Assembly (NCBI GenBank): GCA_011525445.1 | Contig: WTGE01000366.1 | Location: 1 to 6,946, forward strand | Length of the DNA: 6,946 bases | Direction: 5' to 3' | Source of the DNA: Synechococcus sp. CO36386bin_37 | GTDB lineage: Bacteria; Cyanobacteriota; Cyanobacteriia; PCC-6307; Cyanobiaceae | Shown: positions 5,703 to 6,946 of the stretch, in pieces | Layout of the letters: the number at the start of each line of letters is the position of its first letter | Position numbering within the stretch: position 1 is the first letter of the stretch | Position numbers and translations under genes: made by a program | Notes under the pieces: generated by a model | Databases searched by the model: none | Told to the model about the DNA's origin: nothing | What the model saw: the letters and a program-made list of their open reading frames with translations, nothing else

Positions 5703-6851
5703 ATGATTCGTCTTTTCATGTTGGGGGCCTTGTTAGTTGGTTCTAGTTTTGTTATTCCTGCGCATTCAGCTCCAAAAACTGGCGTTCTGAATGTTGGGGT
5801 TGTCGATGGAAGTCAGCCTTGTAGTTATCGCGAAGCGGGTGTTTGGAAGGGATTGGCTGTTGAGCTATGGACGCAGGTTGCTCAGCGCGAAAATCTTCAT
5901 TACAAGCTGATCCAGATGCCTTCGATTCAATCCATGCTGGAGGCCACCCGTTCTAATGATCTTGACGTAGCTGTTGAATGTATTAATTTAAGCCCTAATC
6001 GTTTACGTGAATATAAATTCAGTCTGCCCTTCCAGGAGGATGGTCAGGCCGTGATGGTCGCTAATGATCCGTTCAGTTTGGGTCGGGCTTTTCTTGCGGC
6101 AATGTTGAGTCCTTCGCTGTTGCGCATGGTGGCTCTATTGCTGCTCTTGTTGTTTGTGATGAGTGCTCTTGTTTGGTGGGTCGAGGATTATTCCAGTGGA
6201 GTCAATTCTGGTGGGAAAGGAGCTCTTCATCGCTTTATCAAAGTCTTTACAATTATTCTCACTGGTGAGGGCGACGCTGAGATTGTTGATACTTCCAAGG
6301 GGCGTGCTGTGTTGATGGCGGGATATGTAGTCCGCAATATATCCAGTGCTGTTCTTGTTGGCTTTCTGACTGTCGAATTGGTGCAGGAGGCTCAAGGTCT
6401 TGCTGGGCGACGCTTAAATTCTTTTGACGAATTATCAACGATGCGTATTGGATACAGGGCCGGAACCGTTAGCGCAGAGTTGCTGGAAGAGCTTGGAGTG
6501 CCACTGGCGAAATCAGTCCCTGAATCACGTGCTGCTCGTGTGCCGATTGAGTCCATCAGCGATTCCTTATTGCTACTTAAGGATGGCCGGGTGAATGCTG
6601 TTCTAGCTGATGAATTACAGCTTCGTTATCTCGAATCTCATGCTGCCGGTTCAGGGCTTATTCCTGTTTTGGCGATGACGGGGATTCGCCCAGAGCTCCA
6701 GGGATTTGCCCTTTCCTCCGATCTCAACCCAGCAATTATTGAGAGAATTAACTTATCGATAAGTCAGCTCAAACGCAATGGTCTGGTGCAACAGCTTCGT
6801 AAGGAGGCTTTGGCAGGCAATGACTCAGGTGTTCATCCATCGCGCTTCTGA
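5703..6851 (+). CDS. GluR0-like ligand-gated ion channel (SBP family 3 domain split by a two-TM pore) with atypical filter
   Basis: This 382-residue protein has the prokaryotic ionotropic glutamate receptor layout, close in length to Synechocystis GluR0 (about 397). In order: signal peptide (cleavage near residue 23), lobe S1 (about 27-120), TM1 (about 136-160), pore helix and filter (about 177-191), TM2 (about 201-228) and lobe S2 (about 232-372). S1 has the family motif SPNRLREYKFSLPF. Arg100 sits where the ligand alpha-carboxylate is bound. S2 has GTVS (254-257) at the usual GTTS site and Asp303 in GRVNAVLADE, where the ligand amino group is held. An amino-acid-like ligand is therefore likely, though which one is unknown. 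The filter reads LTGEGD (186-191) where potassium-selective GluR0 has TVGYGD, so ion selectivity is probably changed. Arg211 lies inside TM2. The only two cysteines, Cys40 and Cys93, are in S1 at pocket loops. The protein would be a tetramer in the plasma membrane with its ligand domain in the periplasm. A plain binding protein is excluded by the two TM segments splitting the domain. Confidence 0.88.
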   Translation: MIRLFMLGALLVGSSFVIPAHSAPKTGVLNVGVVDGSQPCSYREAGVWKGLAVELWTQVAQRENLHYKLIQMPSIQSMLEATRSNDLDVAVECINLSPNRLREYKFSLPFQEDGQAVMVANDPFSLGRAFLAAMLSPSLLRMVALLLLLLFVMSALVWWVEDYSSGVNSGGKGALHRFIKVFTIILTGEGDAEIVDTSKGRAVLMAGYVVRNISSAVLVGFLTVELVQEAQGLAGRRLNSFDELSTMRIGYRAGTVSAELLEELGVPLAKSVPESRAARVPIESISDSLLLLKDGRVNAVLADELQLRYLESHAAGSGLIPVLAMTGIRPELQGFALSSDLNPAIIERINLSISQLKRNGLVQQLRKEALAGNDSGVHPSRF

Positions 6852-6855
6852 GTCA
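6821..6855 (+). repeat. Inverted repeat spanning the channel stop codon (TGACTCAG / CTGAGTCA)
   Basis: Arms at 6821-6828 and 6848-6855 are perfect 8-bp complements with a 19-nt loop, and the TGA stop (6849-6851) lies in the second arm. RNA from here could form a hairpin. There is no U-run right after it, so it is not a convincing intrinsic terminator. It may influence mRNA stability or be coincidental. Confidence 0.3.
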
Positions 6856-6946
6856 GGTTGCTCTTTGTCCTCTATCTCCACAGTGGATTGCTGATTGCGC
6901 GTCTACGGCTCTTCAGTTTCTTTCTCTGATTTCTATAATGGACCTA
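6852..6946 (+). other. Downstream end of window, no supportable gene
   Basis: These 95 bases have no open frame with both a start codon and a ribosome site. One plus frame stays open from 6823 to the edge, but its only ATG is at 6938 and has no Shine-Dalgarno, so a gene starting at or beyond the edge cannot be confirmed. TATAAT at 6934-6939 is a perfect -10 hexamer, but the -35 position (about 6911-6916, CTTCAG) matches poorly. Confidence 0.4.

Noticed and set aside
6135..6395. 86-codon minus-strand frame in the channel gene
   Set aside because: It is antisense to the TM and pore region of a gene with a complete fold. The polar, Ser/Asn-rich translation is a typical complement of hydrophobic codons.
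5703..6851. Ordinary amino-acid ABC transporter binding protein
   Set aside because: The binding domain is interrupted by TM1, a pore loop and TM2 at the position known for GluR0-type receptors, and no ABC permease or ATPase gene is adjacent.
6821..6895. Short frame beginning ATG at 6821 and overlapping the channel end
   Set aside because: It is only about 24 codons, has no ribosome site and encodes no recognisable motif.

Overview
The window looks like a chromosomal segment of a marine picocyanobacterium (Synechococcus/Prochlorococcus type). Three things point there, and no sequence search was run. The window opens with the tail of a cyanobacterial-type alternative sigma factor. It carries a GluR0-like ligand-gated ion channel, a family best known from cyanobacteria. 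I saw no GCGATCGC (HIP1) site in about 7 kb, which fits marine picocyanobacteria better than many freshwater ones. Genus-level assignment is inference.

Layout. Positions 1-162 (+) hold the C-terminal end of a sigma-70 family factor. It converges with, and overlaps by 16 nt, a three-gene minus-strand operon. Read 5'->3' on the minus strand, the operon is an AcrA-like lipoprotein membrane-fusion protein (5546-4401), an AcrB-like RND inner-membrane pump (4395-1105) and an alpha/beta hydrolase (1172-147). The fusion protein and pump are 5 nt apart. The hydrolase starts inside the last 68 nt of the pump gene. A 156-bp divergent control region (5547-5702) with two short dyads separates this operon from a plus-strand gene (5703-6851). 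That gene encodes a secreted-fold, two-TM, GluR0-like receptor channel. The last 95 bp hold no supportable gene.

How the genes fit together. The fusion protein and the pump would form the inner-membrane and periplasmic parts of a tripartite, proton-driven efflux system. No TolC-like outer-membrane gene is in the window, so that part must come from elsewhere. The hydrolase has a complete catalytic triad and is probably co-translated with the pump, but its substrate cannot be read from sequence. The divergent channel should bind an amino-acid-like ligand in the periplasm and gate an ion pore. Its potassium-channel filter (TVGYGD in GluR0) is replaced by LTGEGD, the most interesting feature of the window. 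Otherwise this is mostly ordinary core or near-core gene content, with no mobile element, CRISPR array or RNA gene that I can see.
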